The translations under genes were made by a program, and so were the position numbers. The notes under the pieces are model-generated. The model was not told the origin of the DNA and ran no database searches. It worked only from the letters and a program-made list of their open reading frames with translations. Positions 52,780 through 64,000 of a DNA stretch of 64,000 nucleotides are shown piece by piece (within the stretch, counting starts at the first letter, position 1; every line of letters starts with the position of its first letter). Source of the DNA: Rapana venosa (Eukaryota; Mollusca; Gastropoda; Neogastropoda; Muricidae); NCBI GenBank assembly GCA_028751875.1, contig CM054144.1:14111264-14175263 (forward strand), written 5' to 3'.

Positions 52780-53248
52780 ATTGATTTATTCATTCCTCGG
52801 CTAGAGTTCCGAGGTTTACCAATGGTGAAATATTGACGTACGCCACCGTTTTTCCCTACTATTTTAAGGTAGCCGCATTCTGACGTTTGGGATAGTGTCT
52901 GAAAACACCAGTCTGCATGCGGTTGTAAAAGCCATCACATGTTTTGTCAGCTGTTCTTACCTGAACGCATTGGCCTTCTCTTCCGAAAGCGAGCAAGGTT
53001 TTAAAGTGTGCGCAAGATGTTCTAAGTGCATATGATAATATCATACTCATCCGAAAGATTTTGAGGGGTGCAGTGGTAGGAAGGGGGGAGAGGGGAGAGA
53101 AGGAGGGAGTGGAATCTGTACCGACAGCTCCAGGGGGGAGTAATCTCTTGAATGGGTGTCTCGGTGATGGTTCGAACCCGGGCTCGATCTTAGGGCGTCA
53201 AATCACTAGCGCAACACTCTAACCACTAGGCTACCCCTCCCTCCCCCC
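52780..53248 (-). mobile_element. SINE-E copy, complete, minus strand
   Basis: The tRNA-like head is the complement of 53165-53245 (GGGGTAGCCTAGTGGTTAGA; B box GGGTTCGAACC). The body complement includes CTCATCCGAAAGATTTTG, GTGCGCAAGATGTTCTAAG, CTTCTCTTCCGAAAGCGAGC and GCGGTTGTAAAAGCC. The 3' part complement is ATTCTGACGTTTGGGATAG, TACTATTTTAAGGTAGCCGC, CCAATGGTGAAATATTG and TTCATTCCTCGGCTAGAG. A good reference copy. Confidence 0.85.
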
Positions 53249-53509
53249 TCACGTTATTTTAAAACTGACTTGGCTCTAGTGCTTACTATATGCATAGCCT
53301 ACTATTTGCAGGGAAATGTAAAAATGTTATGCCTTATATAGTTGTACTATAATGCTTTAACAAATTGGGCTTTAATAAACGTTTATTTGTTGGTAACAAT
53401 TAAGGTGCGTACGTAAAATATGACTTCTAACCCTGAAACGCCCAAACAACGCGACACACGCACACACTCGCTCGCTCTCACTCTTACACACACACACACA
53501 CACACACAC

Positions 53510-53556
<47 letters not shown>

Positions 53557-53744
53557 ACACACACACACATAACACCAAACACAACCACCACCGCCGCCGA
53601 TACCACCACCACACACACACACACACACACCACACACACACACCATAAGCCACACACCACGTACACACCCAAATTTTGACCCTATTTTTTGTACGGATGG
53701 AAACACCGGAAGCAATACAATAATTATTTTAGATATACTCTTCG
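53249..53744. repeat. AT-rich unique sequence and (CA)n array
   Basis: Unique 53249-53455, CA-rich 53457-53672 with ACCACC interruptions near 53585-53610, then unique. Confidence 0.8.
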
Positions 53745-54048
53745 ATAGCTCATTGGTCAGACGACCGACCCCTAAGGGATTTTTTAATAGAAATTTTTCA
53801 CAGCATAAAGCGGGGTCTTGGCCAAGCCACCTAAGAGGAATTTTTCACCTGGAGGCAAAACTTTTCCGCGTGTCTTTCACACCCGACCTCGGTTTTTAAA
53901 ACCTCGTGCTGGACTTTTCGGAGGAGTAGGGAGGGGGGTGAGTACTAATAACTCGGGATTATCAGTTTTGAAAACGAGTGCCTCAGGTGGTGGCTCGAAC
54001 CCGGCCTTTACTTCGTGACGCAACGCTTCTAACCACTAGGCCTTCCTT
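53745..54048 (-). mobile_element. Two partial SINE heads in opposite orientation
   Basis: Plus strand 53750-53785: CGATAGCTCATTGGTCAGAC, a SINE-C-like A-box region. Minus strand from 54045: GAAGGCCTAGTGGTTAGAAG and GGGTTCGAGCCACC, followed by degraded SINE-E/F 5' sequence to about 53840. Both lack 3' ends. Confidence 0.55.
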
Positions 54049-54414
54049 TTCTCCTTTTTTCTTTTCCTTTTCTTTTCTATTTTTCCTTTCTATTTCCTTC
54101 ATTTTTTTTCTTTTTTCTTTTTTTTCTCTCTTTTTTTCTTCTTTCATTTCCTTTTCTCCCAGCCTTTTCCTTTTTTTAATCCTGTCTTCTTTTTCCTTTC
54201 TTCTTCCGACCCCTCCTCTTATAAATTCTGTCTTCCCCCCCCTAAGATCACATGATACGTTTAACGCCGTTTCAGCATCCTTTCTAATTTGATTCAAAGG
54301 TATTCATTATAAAACAAGTTCGTTGCAATGTACCTCAGCTTTCGCTACTTTCTACGCAGTTGCCCTGTAACAATTGGGTATTATGCGGAGTGGTTTCTGA
54401 AATTGATAACCATT
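54049..54414. repeat. T/C-rich low-complexity stretch and unique spacer
   Basis: TTTTC/CTTTT DNA 54049-54235, then unique sequence. No gene. Confidence 0.7.
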
Positions 54415-54572
54415 TTAGGGGGGGCAGAGCTCAGTGGTTAGAGCGACTGACTTCCAATCTTGAGGGATTTCATAACAGTTTCGGGCCTTGGTTGCACCGT
54501 CTACGAGGAATTTTTTTCTCTGGAGCTAAAATTTATCGTAACTCAGTCTCAGAAAATCATGCGGTCTTTTTT
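54415..54572 (+). mobile_element. SINE-F/E-like 5' half, plus strand
   Basis: GGGGCAGAGCTCAGTGGTTA and GAGCGACTGACTTCCAATC (head), then a TTGGTTGCACCGTC stretch and TTTCTCTGGAGCTAAAATTT. It is truncated where the minus-strand SINE-E begins. Confidence 0.6.
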
Positions 54573-55215
54573 TCGTTTCTCGGAAAGAGCTCCGAAGTTC
54601 CCCATCGGTGAGAGATTTTGCGTATGCGACCATTTTTGGCGCACCATTAAGGTAGCAGCATTCTGACTTCAGGCATGCTGTATAAAATCACCATGTGCAT
54701 GTGTTTTGGAGATTGTGTCATCCATCCCCACCAGCACGAATTTCGCCTACTCTTTTGAAAGGAATAACAAGTTTTTTAATGTTGCCCAGATGTTCTGCGT
54801 GCGCACGGCACACAGGACCAAAGACTTTTCGGTAGTGGATAGTAAGGGTAAAGGGTAAAGGGTCCAATAACCTATGTTTTGTTAGGGGGAAAAAAAAGCG
54901 AGGCATCAGAGACTCAACTTAAGGGCCAGCAATGAGGGGCGACGCCCATCTCTCTCCCTCGCTGCTTTACCTTCCCTGACCCCAAAGAGGCAGGTAACCC
55001 ATTTATAGCTGGGGGAACTAGGAACTGCTACGGGGAGCCAATGCGCAAACGGTCACCGCCTCCAACCATGCTCGATGCACTTAACTTGGCTTGGAATAGT
55101 TACTGATGTTGAAATCAAGGAAACGTCCCTTCAAACGATGCCTCTGTGGGCCTCAAACCCGGGCCATCAGAATCACAAGCGCAGCACTTGAACCACTAGG
55201 TTATCACGTCTCCTT
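54573..55215 (-). mobile_element. SINE-E copy interrupted by SINE-C, minus strand
   Basis: Head complement at 55215-55135 (GATAACCTAGTGGTTCAAGT, GGCCCGGGTTTGAGG), then AACATCAGTAACTATTC at 55111-55095. SINE-C occupies 54845-55094. E resumes at 54840 with CTTTGGTCCTGTGTGCCG, GCGCACGCAGAACATCTGG and GCCTGAAGTCAGAATGCTGC, and ends with AGCTCTTTCCGAG near 54580. Confidence 0.7.
54845..55094 (-). mobile_element. SINE-C copy, 5'-truncated, minus strand
   Basis: Complement blocks: GGTAAAGGGTAAAGGG tail, CCAATAACCTATG, GCGAGGCATCAGAGACTC, GGGCGACGCCCATCTC, CTTTACCTTCCCTGACC, AACCCATTTATAGCTGGG, TGCGCAAACGGTCACC, CACTTAACTTGGCTTGG. The tRNA head is missing. It lies inside the SINE-E copy; a possible short target duplication ATAGT (left GGATAGTAAG, right AATAGTTACT) is too short to rely on. 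Confidence 0.75.
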
Positions 55216-55285
55216 TTTTGTCGTCGGATTTTATTTATGGGGTAAAAAACTTCCGTAGACTATGTATTTGATTAGTTGTGTTCAT
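55216..55285. other. Spacer
   Basis: T-rich unique sequence. No feature. Confidence 0.4.
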
Positions 55286-55628
55286 GGTCTTTGTCAGCAG
55301 ATCTACGACGATGATCGTCACCCTGCTCACCAGAGATGATGGAGACGCCCCTCATGCTCTTTGTCACCAGATCTTCACCCAGTGATTGTGATCCTTCTCA
55401 CCAGAGATGATGGAGACGCCACCCATGGTCTTTGTCACCAGATCTTCACCAGTGATCATCGCCCTTCTCACCAGAGATGATGGAGACGCCACCCATGGTC
55501 TTTGTCACCAGATCTTCACCAGTGATCATCGCCCTTCTCACCAGAGATGATGGAGACGCCACCCATGGTCTTTGTCACCAGATCTTCACCAGTGATCATC
55601 ACCCTTCTCACCAGAGATCATGAAGATG
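55286..55628. repeat. 70-bp minisatellite, about five copies
   Basis: Unit contains GATGATGGAGACGCCACCCA, TGGTCTTTGTCACCAGATC, TTCACCAGTGATCATC and GCCCTTCTCACCAGA. The central three units (about 55406-55616) are almost identical; the outer ones are diverged. Many potential GATC/TGATCA sites result. Confidence 0.9.
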
Positions 55629-55977
55629 CCACGGCCACGATGTTGGAGCGCATGACCCGGAACATGTCCAAGATTCCCCATGACTCAGTAGACAGATGTC
55701 AGATGTATGGGGCTTGAAGGGTTTAGAATGGGAGAAAAGAGAAAAGTGCTTTACTGAATCCCCTTAAGGCAGACCTAGTGCACAGCAACTGCCAGGTTCC
55801 GATGCCCAGAGGATCTAGAACAATCACGGCCGTCTTTCGTCTTCCTACTGGATTGATCCGCGAAAGGTAGGAGTTTGGGGGCTTAGGTATCAGAGTGGCG
55901 TCATAAGACCTCCCATCTCTGAAACACTTTAGGGACTAATGCGACGTCCGCCACCGACATTTTCACCAAACCTGCTT
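55629..55977. other. Unique sequence
   Basis: No gene or family recognised. It borders element B at the right. Confidence 0.4.
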
Positions 55978-56215
55978 CTCTCTTCTTCGTCTGCCCTCTT
56001 CCTCTTCGTCTTCTGCTTCTTCTTCTTTCTTCTTCTTCTTCATCTTCTTCTTCTTCTTATCTTCTCCTTTTCGTCCTTCTTCTTCTTCTTCTTCTTCTTC
56101 TTCTTCTTTAAACACTCAGACAACAACTACTGATGCCTGTCATAGGAGCGAAAGTGCGCTGCACTGCCGCTACACGCCTGACAAGTCAGGCCCAGCGCAT
56201 CCGACTTCGACGCGT
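55978..56215 (-). mobile_element. Element B 3' fragment with long (GAA)n tail, minus strand
   Basis: CTT-rich 55978-56106 (complement of the tail), then ACACTCAGACAACAACTACT, GAGCGAAAGTGCGCTGCAC, GCCTGACAAGTCAGGCCC and AGCGCATCCGACTTCGAC. The tail is about 130 bp, longer than the element fragment. Confidence 0.8.
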
Positions 56216-56474
56216 TACCGACTGCATGAGGTAGGGTTTCTAAGTATCATCAATCGTGTCGCCGAACAAGGATGTGGGTGTCCTGAAACGGCACAGGCTG
56301 CCAACCCTCGCACACAGTGCTCATGAGGGGAAGGGACACCTCACGCCCCCAAACATTGTCTTCAAGCACTTTCTCAACCTTCTGGGTCTCTTCCTTCTTG
56401 CTCTGATTCCTCAGAAGTCTAGCATTGGTGTCGACAGTTGTCATGGGGATCGTATCTCAGTTCTGGGCTTGTGT
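56216..56474. other. Unique sequence left of the 29-bp array
   Basis: A plus-strand frame (56256-56597) and a minus-strand frame (56250-56444) both exist; neither shows a known motif. No gene is called. Confidence 0.4.
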
Positions 56475-56870
56475 CTCTCAACAGTTTCTATCAACGCATC
56501 AAGAGCTAGCATCAACGCATCAAGAGCTAGCATCAACGCCGTAAGAGCCGCATCAACGCATCAAGAGCTTGCATCAAACAACGCCATCAAGAGCTAGCAT
56601 CACAACGCCGCAAGAGCTAGCATCAACGCATCAAGAGCTAACGATCTCGCATCAAACTAGCACAACGCGCAAGGAGCTAGCATCAAACGCCGCAAGAGAT
56701 AGCCTTCCCCCACGCATCAAGAGCTAGCCAATCAAGCGCATCAAGACATAGCATCAAGCACAAGCAGTACCAAGAGTTTCTTCGTTGCGAAGCAGTATCA
56801 AGCGCAACATCAATTGAACACGTCGCCGGAGCAGTATTAAGCGATATATCGTCGCAACAATCAAGGGCCG
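56475..56870. repeat. Degenerate 5' flank of the 29-bp array (AGAGCTAGCATCAACGC units)
   Basis: Units of about 18-24 bp with CATCAACGCATCAAGAGCTA, irregular in length, grading into the 29-bp array at about 56870. They share the ATCAA and AGCAG/AGCTAG elements with the 29-bp unit. Confidence 0.8.
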
Positions 56871-57510
56871 GAGCAAATCAAGCACAACATCATGGCCGGA
56901 GCAGTATCAACGCAAACATACATGGCCGGAGACAGATCAAGCGCACCATCATGGCCGGAAGCAGTATCAAGCGCAACATCATGGCCGAGCAGATCAAGCC
57001 AACATCATGGCCCGGGACAGTATCAGCGCAACATCATGGCCGGAGCAGAATTCATAGCGCAACACATGGCCGGAGCATACAAGCGCAACATCACGTGGCC
57101 GGAGCAGAATCAAGCGCAACATCATGGCCGAGCAGATCAGCGCAACATCATGGCCTGGAGCAGAATCAAGCGCACACATGGCGGAGGCAAGAATCAAGCG
57201 CAAACATCATGGGCCGGAGCAGAATCAATCGCAAAATCATGGCCGAGCAGATCATGCTAACATCAATGGCCGGAGTACAGAAATCAAGCGCAACATCATG
57301 GCCGGAGCAGTATCAAGCGCAACATCATGGCCGGAGCAGAATCAAGCGCAACATCATGGCCGGAGCAGTATCAAGCGCAACATCATGGCCGGAGCAGAAT
57401 CAAGCGCAACATCATGGCCGGAGCAGTATCAAGCGCAACATCATGGCCGGAGCAGTATCAAGCGCAACATCATGGCCGGAGCAGTATCAAGCGCAACATC
57501 GTTGGGGCAT
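56871..57510. repeat. 29-bp minisatellite, variant 1 (AACATCATGGCCGGAGCAG)
   Basis: 29-bp unit with ATCAAGCGC followed by AACATCATGGCCGGAGCAGT. Irregular up to about 57290, then at least seven near-perfect units. The ATGGCC box gives many ATG starts, hence many overlapping frames. Confidence 0.95.
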
Positions 57511-59060
57511 CGTCGTCGGAGCAATATGAAGAGCAACATCGTCGCCAGAGCAGTATCAGAAACATCGTCGTCGGAGCAGCATCAAGAACATCGTCGGAAC
57601 AGCATCAAGAACAACATCGTCGGAGCAGCATCAAGAACAACATCGTCGCCAGAGCAGCATCAAAAACAACATCGTTGTCGGAGCAGTATCAAGAACATCG
57701 TTGTCGGAGCAGCATCAAGAACAACATCGTTGTCGAGCAGCATCAATAACATCGTCGCAGAGCAGTTCCAAGAACAACATCGTCGTCGAAGCAGTATCAA
57801 GAACAACATCGTTGTCGGAGCAGCATCAAGAACAACATCGTCGTCGGAGCAGCATCAAGAACATCGTCGCCAGAGCAGTATCAAGAACAACATCGTCGCC
57901 AGATCAGCATCAAGAACAACATCGTTGTCGGAGCAGCATCAAGAACAACATCGTCGCCAGAGCAGCATCAAGAACATCGGCGGAGCAACATCAAGAACAA
58001 CATCGTCGTCAGAGCAGTATCAAAAACATCGTCGTCGAAGCAGTATCAAGAACAACATCGTCGTCGGAGCAGCATCAAGAACAATATCGTTGTCGGAGCA
58101 GCATCAAGAACAACATCGTCGTCGAAGCAGTATCAAGAACATCGTCGGAGCAGCATCAAGAACAACATCGTCGTCGGAGCAGCATCAAGAACATCGTCGT
58201 CGGAGCAGCATCAAGAACAACATCGTCGTCGAAGCAGCATCAAGAACATCGTCGGAGCAGCATCAAGAACAACATCGTCGTCGGAGCAGCATCAAGAACA
58301 ACATCGTCGTCGAAGCAGTATCAAGAACAACATCGTCGTCGGAGCAGCATCAAGAACAACATCGTCGTCGGAGCAGCATCAAGAACAACATCGTCGTCGA
58401 AGCAGCATCAAGAACATCGTCGGAGCAGCATCAAGAACAACATCGTCGTCGGAGCAGCATCAAGAACATCGTCGGAGCAGCATCAAGCGCAACGTTGTCG
58501 TCGAAGCAGCATCAAGAACAACATCGTCGGAGCAGCATCAAGAACATCGTCGTCGTCGGAGCAGCGCAACATTGCTGTCGGAGCAGTATCAAGCGCAACA
58601 ATATCGCTAGAGCAGTATCAAAAGCAAAATCGTCGCTGGAACAATATTAAGAACCAGCATCATTGCCACTGCAGTATCAAGATTAACATCATTGCAACAT
58701 CTTTTCCGCAGCTGTATCAAGCAAAACATTGTCATCGGAGCAACATCGAGAACAACATCGTCGTCGGAGCAGTATCAAGAACAAAATCGTCGTAGGAGCA
58801 GTATCAAGAACATCATCCCCGGAGAAGTATCAAGAACAACATCGTCGTCGGAGCACTCTCAAGAACAACATCGTCCTCATAGCAGTACCAAGTTCAACAT
58901 CATCCCCGGAGAAGTATCAGGAGCAACATCATCGTCGGAGCAGCATCAAGTGCAAGATCGTCGTAACATCCATGGAGCAGTATCAAGAGCAACATCATCG
59001 GTGGAGCAGCATCAAGAATATCATCCCCGGAGCAGTATCAAGAGCAACATCATCGTCGGA
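57511..59060. repeat. 29-bp minisatellite, variant 2 (AACATCGTCGTCGGAGCAGC)
   Basis: Same 29-bp frame, now ATCAAGAAC plus AACATCGTCGTCGGAGCAG. Single units with 3-bp and 6-bp losses are common (CATCGTCGGAGC). No stop codon occurs in any of the three plus frames of the unit, so frames of up to 508 codons run through (57124-58650). Confidence 0.95.
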
Positions 59061-59935
59061 GCAGTATCAAGAACAAAATCATTGTCGGAACAGCATCAAG
59101 GACAAAATCGTTGTCGGGGCAGGATCAAGGACAAAATCGTTGTCGGGGCAGGATCAAGGACAAAATCGTTGTCGGGGCAGGATCAAGACAAAATCATTGT
59201 CGGAACAGCATCAAGGACAAAATCGTTGTCGGAACAGCATCAAGGACAAAATCGTTGTCGGGGCAGGATCAAGGACAAAATCGTTGTCGGAACAGCATCA
59301 AGGACAAAATCGTTGTCGGAACAGGATCAAGGACAAAATCGTTGTCGGGGCAGTATCAAGGACAAAATCGTTGTCGGGGCAGGATCAAGGACAAAATCGT
59401 TGTCGGGGCAGGATCAAGGACAAAATCGTTGTCCGGGCAGATCAAGGACAAAATTCGTTGTCGAACAGCATCAGACAAAAAATCGTTGTCAAACAGCATC
59501 AAGGACAAAATCGTTGTCGAACAGTAACATCATGGACAAAATCGTTCTCGGGGCAGGATTTTTATCAAGGACAAAAGCGTTGTCGGAACAGCCATCAAGG
59601 ACTAAATCGTTTTCGAACAGCAGCAAGGACAAAATCGTTGTCGGGGCAGGATCAAGGACAAAATCGTTGTCGGGGCAGGATCAAGGACAAAATCGTTGTC
59701 GGGGCAGGATCAAGGACAAAATCGTTGTCGGAACAGCATCAAGGACAAAATCGTTGTCGGGGCAGGATCAAGGACAAAATCGTTGTCGGGGCAGGATCAA
59801 GGACAGAATCGTTGTCGGGGCAGGATCAAGGACAAAATCGTTGTCGGGGCAGGATCAAGAGCAACATCAGTGCAGCAGTATCAAGAACAACATCGTCGCC
59901 GGAGCAGTATCCACAACTCAAAAATGTAAGTACAC
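59061..59935. repeat. 29-bp minisatellite, variant 3 (AAAATCGTTGTCGGGGCAGG)
   Basis: Same unit length, now ATCAAGGAC plus AAAATCGTTGTCGGGGCAG. Variant 3 contains the inverted pair GACAA...TTGTC, which could form a small hairpin. GGAACAGC and GGGGCAGG subtypes alternate. It ends after a few mixed units at 59860-59935. Confidence 0.95.
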
Positions 59936-60404
59936 GCACACATTTTTTCATTGTTTCCTCTGTTAGAGCTTCAAGGTACTCTCTCCAAGGTGAATGTTTG
60001 TGTATGCGACCAACTTCCATCCCCCCCCCACCCCAAACTTTATGGTAGCGCATTCTGACTTCGTAGGCGATTGTTCTAAATACACGATGTTTTGCATTTA
60101 TTTTTGTTTAATATATTATCGGCTAACTTCCCACGCAAAAGCCTAACTCCTCTGGTTTTAAAATGTGGTGCGTAAGTTTTAAGTGTGTTCGCACATCGAC
60201 CTCGTATGCTTCATCGGAAGGACTTTCAGGCGAGGGGAGTCTGTACTGAATAACTCCCAGGAAAACATTCCTTGAACGGTGCTGTGGTGTGACTTCCAGA
60301 CGATTAGAATCACAAAGCACATTTTTAACCATTATGCTATCAACGCCCCCGCACAGGTTCTAATTCTAAATCAATACAAACGGAATCCAAAATTTCATTT
60401 TATT
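59936..60404 (-). mobile_element. SINE-E copy, diverged, minus strand
   Basis: Complement of the head near 60350-60290 (GATAGCATAATGGTTAAAAA; GATTCTAATCGTC), then AGTTATTCAGTACAGACTCC, AAGTCCTTCCGATGAAGC, GTCGATGTGCGAACACAC, and 3' blocks: complement of GCATTCTGACTTCG and GTATGCGACCAACTTCC. The 3' end is lost near the minisatellite. Confidence 0.65.
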
Positions 60405-60610
60405 TATCATTTATCTATTGTTTTTATTACGAGATATATGGAATAAGCCAATCATGTGCTTTTTTAACATCCTGTCCCGTGTACATGCGGTTTTGTCAAT
60501 TTTGTCATCTGTTCCGACCGGCACACAATGACCTACTCTTACGAAAAGCGGAACAGGATTTAACATGTGCGCAAGATGTTCTGCAAGATGTTGAACCTGA
60601 TAGAAATAAT
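60405..60610 (-). mobile_element. SINE-F 3' half, minus strand
   Basis: TTTTATTACGAGATATATGG, ATCATGTGCTTTTTTAACAT, CCTGTCCCGTGTACATGCGG, TTTTGTCATCTGTTCCGACC and TACGAAAAGCGGAACAGG complement the SINE-F tail and middle. The CCTCG of other tails is CTCGT here. Confidence 0.75.
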
Positions 60611-60689
60611 CACAATGTCTTTGCTGCAGAAGTTTTTTGTTGTTCACAACATTCGGGTCATTTTTTTCTTGATAAGATGTTTTCTTTAT

Positions 60690-60978
60690 GGTTCCACGAC
60701 TAGATCTCCGCGATTTGCCAATGGTGATATTTTTCGATGATGGCCGCCGTTCACCCACCATTACGGTAGCCACATTCCGACTTCGGGGTGATGTCTAGAA
60801 AACATCAGTTGGCGCGAATAGGTATTTTAACATCTTGTCATCCGTTCCTACCGGCACGAGATGGCCTACTCTTACGAAAGATGGAACAGGATTTAATAAT
60901 TCCGGAAGATGTTTTTGGGTGGATTCGCACACGGAACTTCGACTTATAGTCTCAACCGAAACGGGGAGGGAGGGGCGA
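60690..60978 (-). mobile_element. SINE-E 3' and middle part, minus strand, source of the 42-bp array
   Basis: Complement blocks: CTCCGCGATTTGCCAATGG, CACCATTACGGTAGCCAC, ATTCCGACTTCGGGGTGATG, ATCCGTTCCTACCGGCACG, GAAGATGTTTTTGGGTGG, TTCGACTTATAGTCTCAACC. The next SINE block (complement of ...GTCCTTCGGATGAGAC...) is where the 42-bp tandem repeat starts. Confidence 0.75.
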
Positions 60979-61608
60979 GTGGAGTTGGTTTATAGTCTCA
61001 TCCAAAGGACTTTCAGGGGAGTGGAGTTGGTTTATAGTCTCATCCAAAGGACTTTCAGGGGAGTGGAGTTGGTTTATAGTCTCATCCAAAGGACTTTCAG
61101 GGGAGTGGAGTTGGTTTATAGTCTCATCCAAAGGACTTTCAGGGGAGTGGAGTTGGTTTATAGTCTCATCCAAAGGACTTTCAGGGGAGTGGAGTTGGTT
61201 TATAGTCTCATCCGAAGGACTTTCAGGGGAGTGGAGTTGCTTTATAGTCTCATCCGAAAGACTTTCGGGGGAGTGGAGTTGGTTTATAGTCTCATCCGAA
61301 GGACTTTCAGGGGAGTGGAGTTGGTTTATAGTCTCATCCGAAGGACTTTCAGGGGAGTGGAGTTGGTTTATAGTCTCATCCGAAGGACTTTCAGGGGAGT
61401 GGAGTTGGTTTATAGTCTCATCCGAAGGACTTTCAGGGGAGTGGAGTTGGTTTATAGTCTCATCCGAAAGACTTTCAGGGGAGTGGAGTTGGTTTATAGT
61501 CTCATCCGAAAGACTTTCAGGGGAGTGGAGTTGGTTTATAGTCTCATCCGAAAGACTTTCAGGGGAGTGGAGTTGGTTTATAGTTTCATTTGAAGGATTC
61601 TCAGGGGG
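60979..61608. repeat. 42-bp VNTR, 15 units, derived from SINE-E/F
   Basis: Units start GTGGAGTTGGTTTATAGTCT and continue CATCC(A/G)AAGGACTTTCAGGG GA, starting at 60979 and every 42 bp to 61567. The first five units carry CATCCAAAG, the later ones CATCCGAAG or CATCCGAAAG. Because 42 is divisible by three the array is open in both directions (60835-61593 plus, 61665-60952 minus) with 14-residue repeats (plus: GVELVYSLIQRTFR). I regard these frames as by-products. Confidence 0.95.

Positions 61609-64000
<2,392 letters not shown>

Noticed and set aside
57124..60048. Plus-strand frames of 424-508 codons with 29-residue repeats as a repetitive protein
   Set aside because: The 29-bp unit is open in all three frames, unit lengths vary by non-triplet indels, and the frames run past the array into a SINE. 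No frame is favoured.

Overview
This window looks like intergenic, repeat-saturated DNA from an invertebrate nuclear genome. Three things point to a marine mollusc, probably a gastropod: several tRNA-headed SINE families with microsatellite tails, endonuclease/reverse-transcriptase LINEs of RTE-like type, and very long dinucleotide and pentanucleotide arrays. That placement is inference from the repeat types; no host gene fixes the species. I see no confident host protein-coding gene, no rRNA or functional tRNA gene, no CRISPR array and no prokaryotic feature. Nearly all long open frames are by-products of simple repeats.

Families are named here only for reference. SINE-A has a tRNA-like head, a body ending in a 'GGTGGCGCTGCT...GACGCGCTCTCC' module, and an (ACAAT)n/(ATACT)n tail. 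Element B is about 330 bp with a fixed 5' end and a (GAA)n tail. SINE-C is tRNA-headed with a TTTAACC-type tail. SINE-D is tRNA-headed and about 285 bp. SINE-E and SINE-F share a tRNA head and 5' half but carry different 3' halves. Element G is a longer repeat whose 3' end is the same as that of SINE-F. LINE-alpha and LINE-beta are RTE-like EN-RT elements, LINE-gamma is a further RTE-like 3' end, and LINE-H is a 3' LINE fragment with a C-terminal CCHC-like motif.

Layout. 0-3 kb: diverged element-G modules broken up by CA/CT arrays. 3-14.5 kb: microsatellites, SINE-A copies (one split by element B), two unknown repeat pairs (I, inverted; J, direct) and a LINE-gamma 3' end. 14.5-18.2 kb: a pentanucleotide array and two minisatellites (38 bp; 50/41 bp). 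18.3-31.5 kb: SINE-rich, with a D-in-B nest, a 39/26-bp array and long SINE-A tails. 31.7-33.7 kb: element-G 3' end and LINE-alpha copy 1. 34.9-35.4 kb: a 500-N gap. 35.6-37.8 kb: a large imperfect palindrome of TC/GA-rich DNA with a tRNA-like SINE head at its centre. 36.5-49.4 kb: a GA-rich satellite field (motif GAGGGTGGAGAAG) broken by LINE-H, by a LINE-H/LINE-beta/LINE-alpha nest, and by element G. 49.5-56.4 kb: microsatellites, SINE-E/F copies, a 70-bp array. 56.5-59.9 kb: a 29-bp minisatellite in three successive sequence variants. 60-61.6 kb: SINE-E/F and a 42-bp VNTR grown out of a SINE. 61.6-64 kb: homopolymer-degraded sequence that is probably an assembly or sequencing artefact.

The most informative object is the nest at 38.6-47.3 kb. 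LINE-alpha (10-bp target duplication) sits inside LINE-beta (11-bp target duplication plus a 5' inversion of twin-priming type), which sits inside a LINE-H copy, which lies in the GA satellite. This gives a readable order of insertions.
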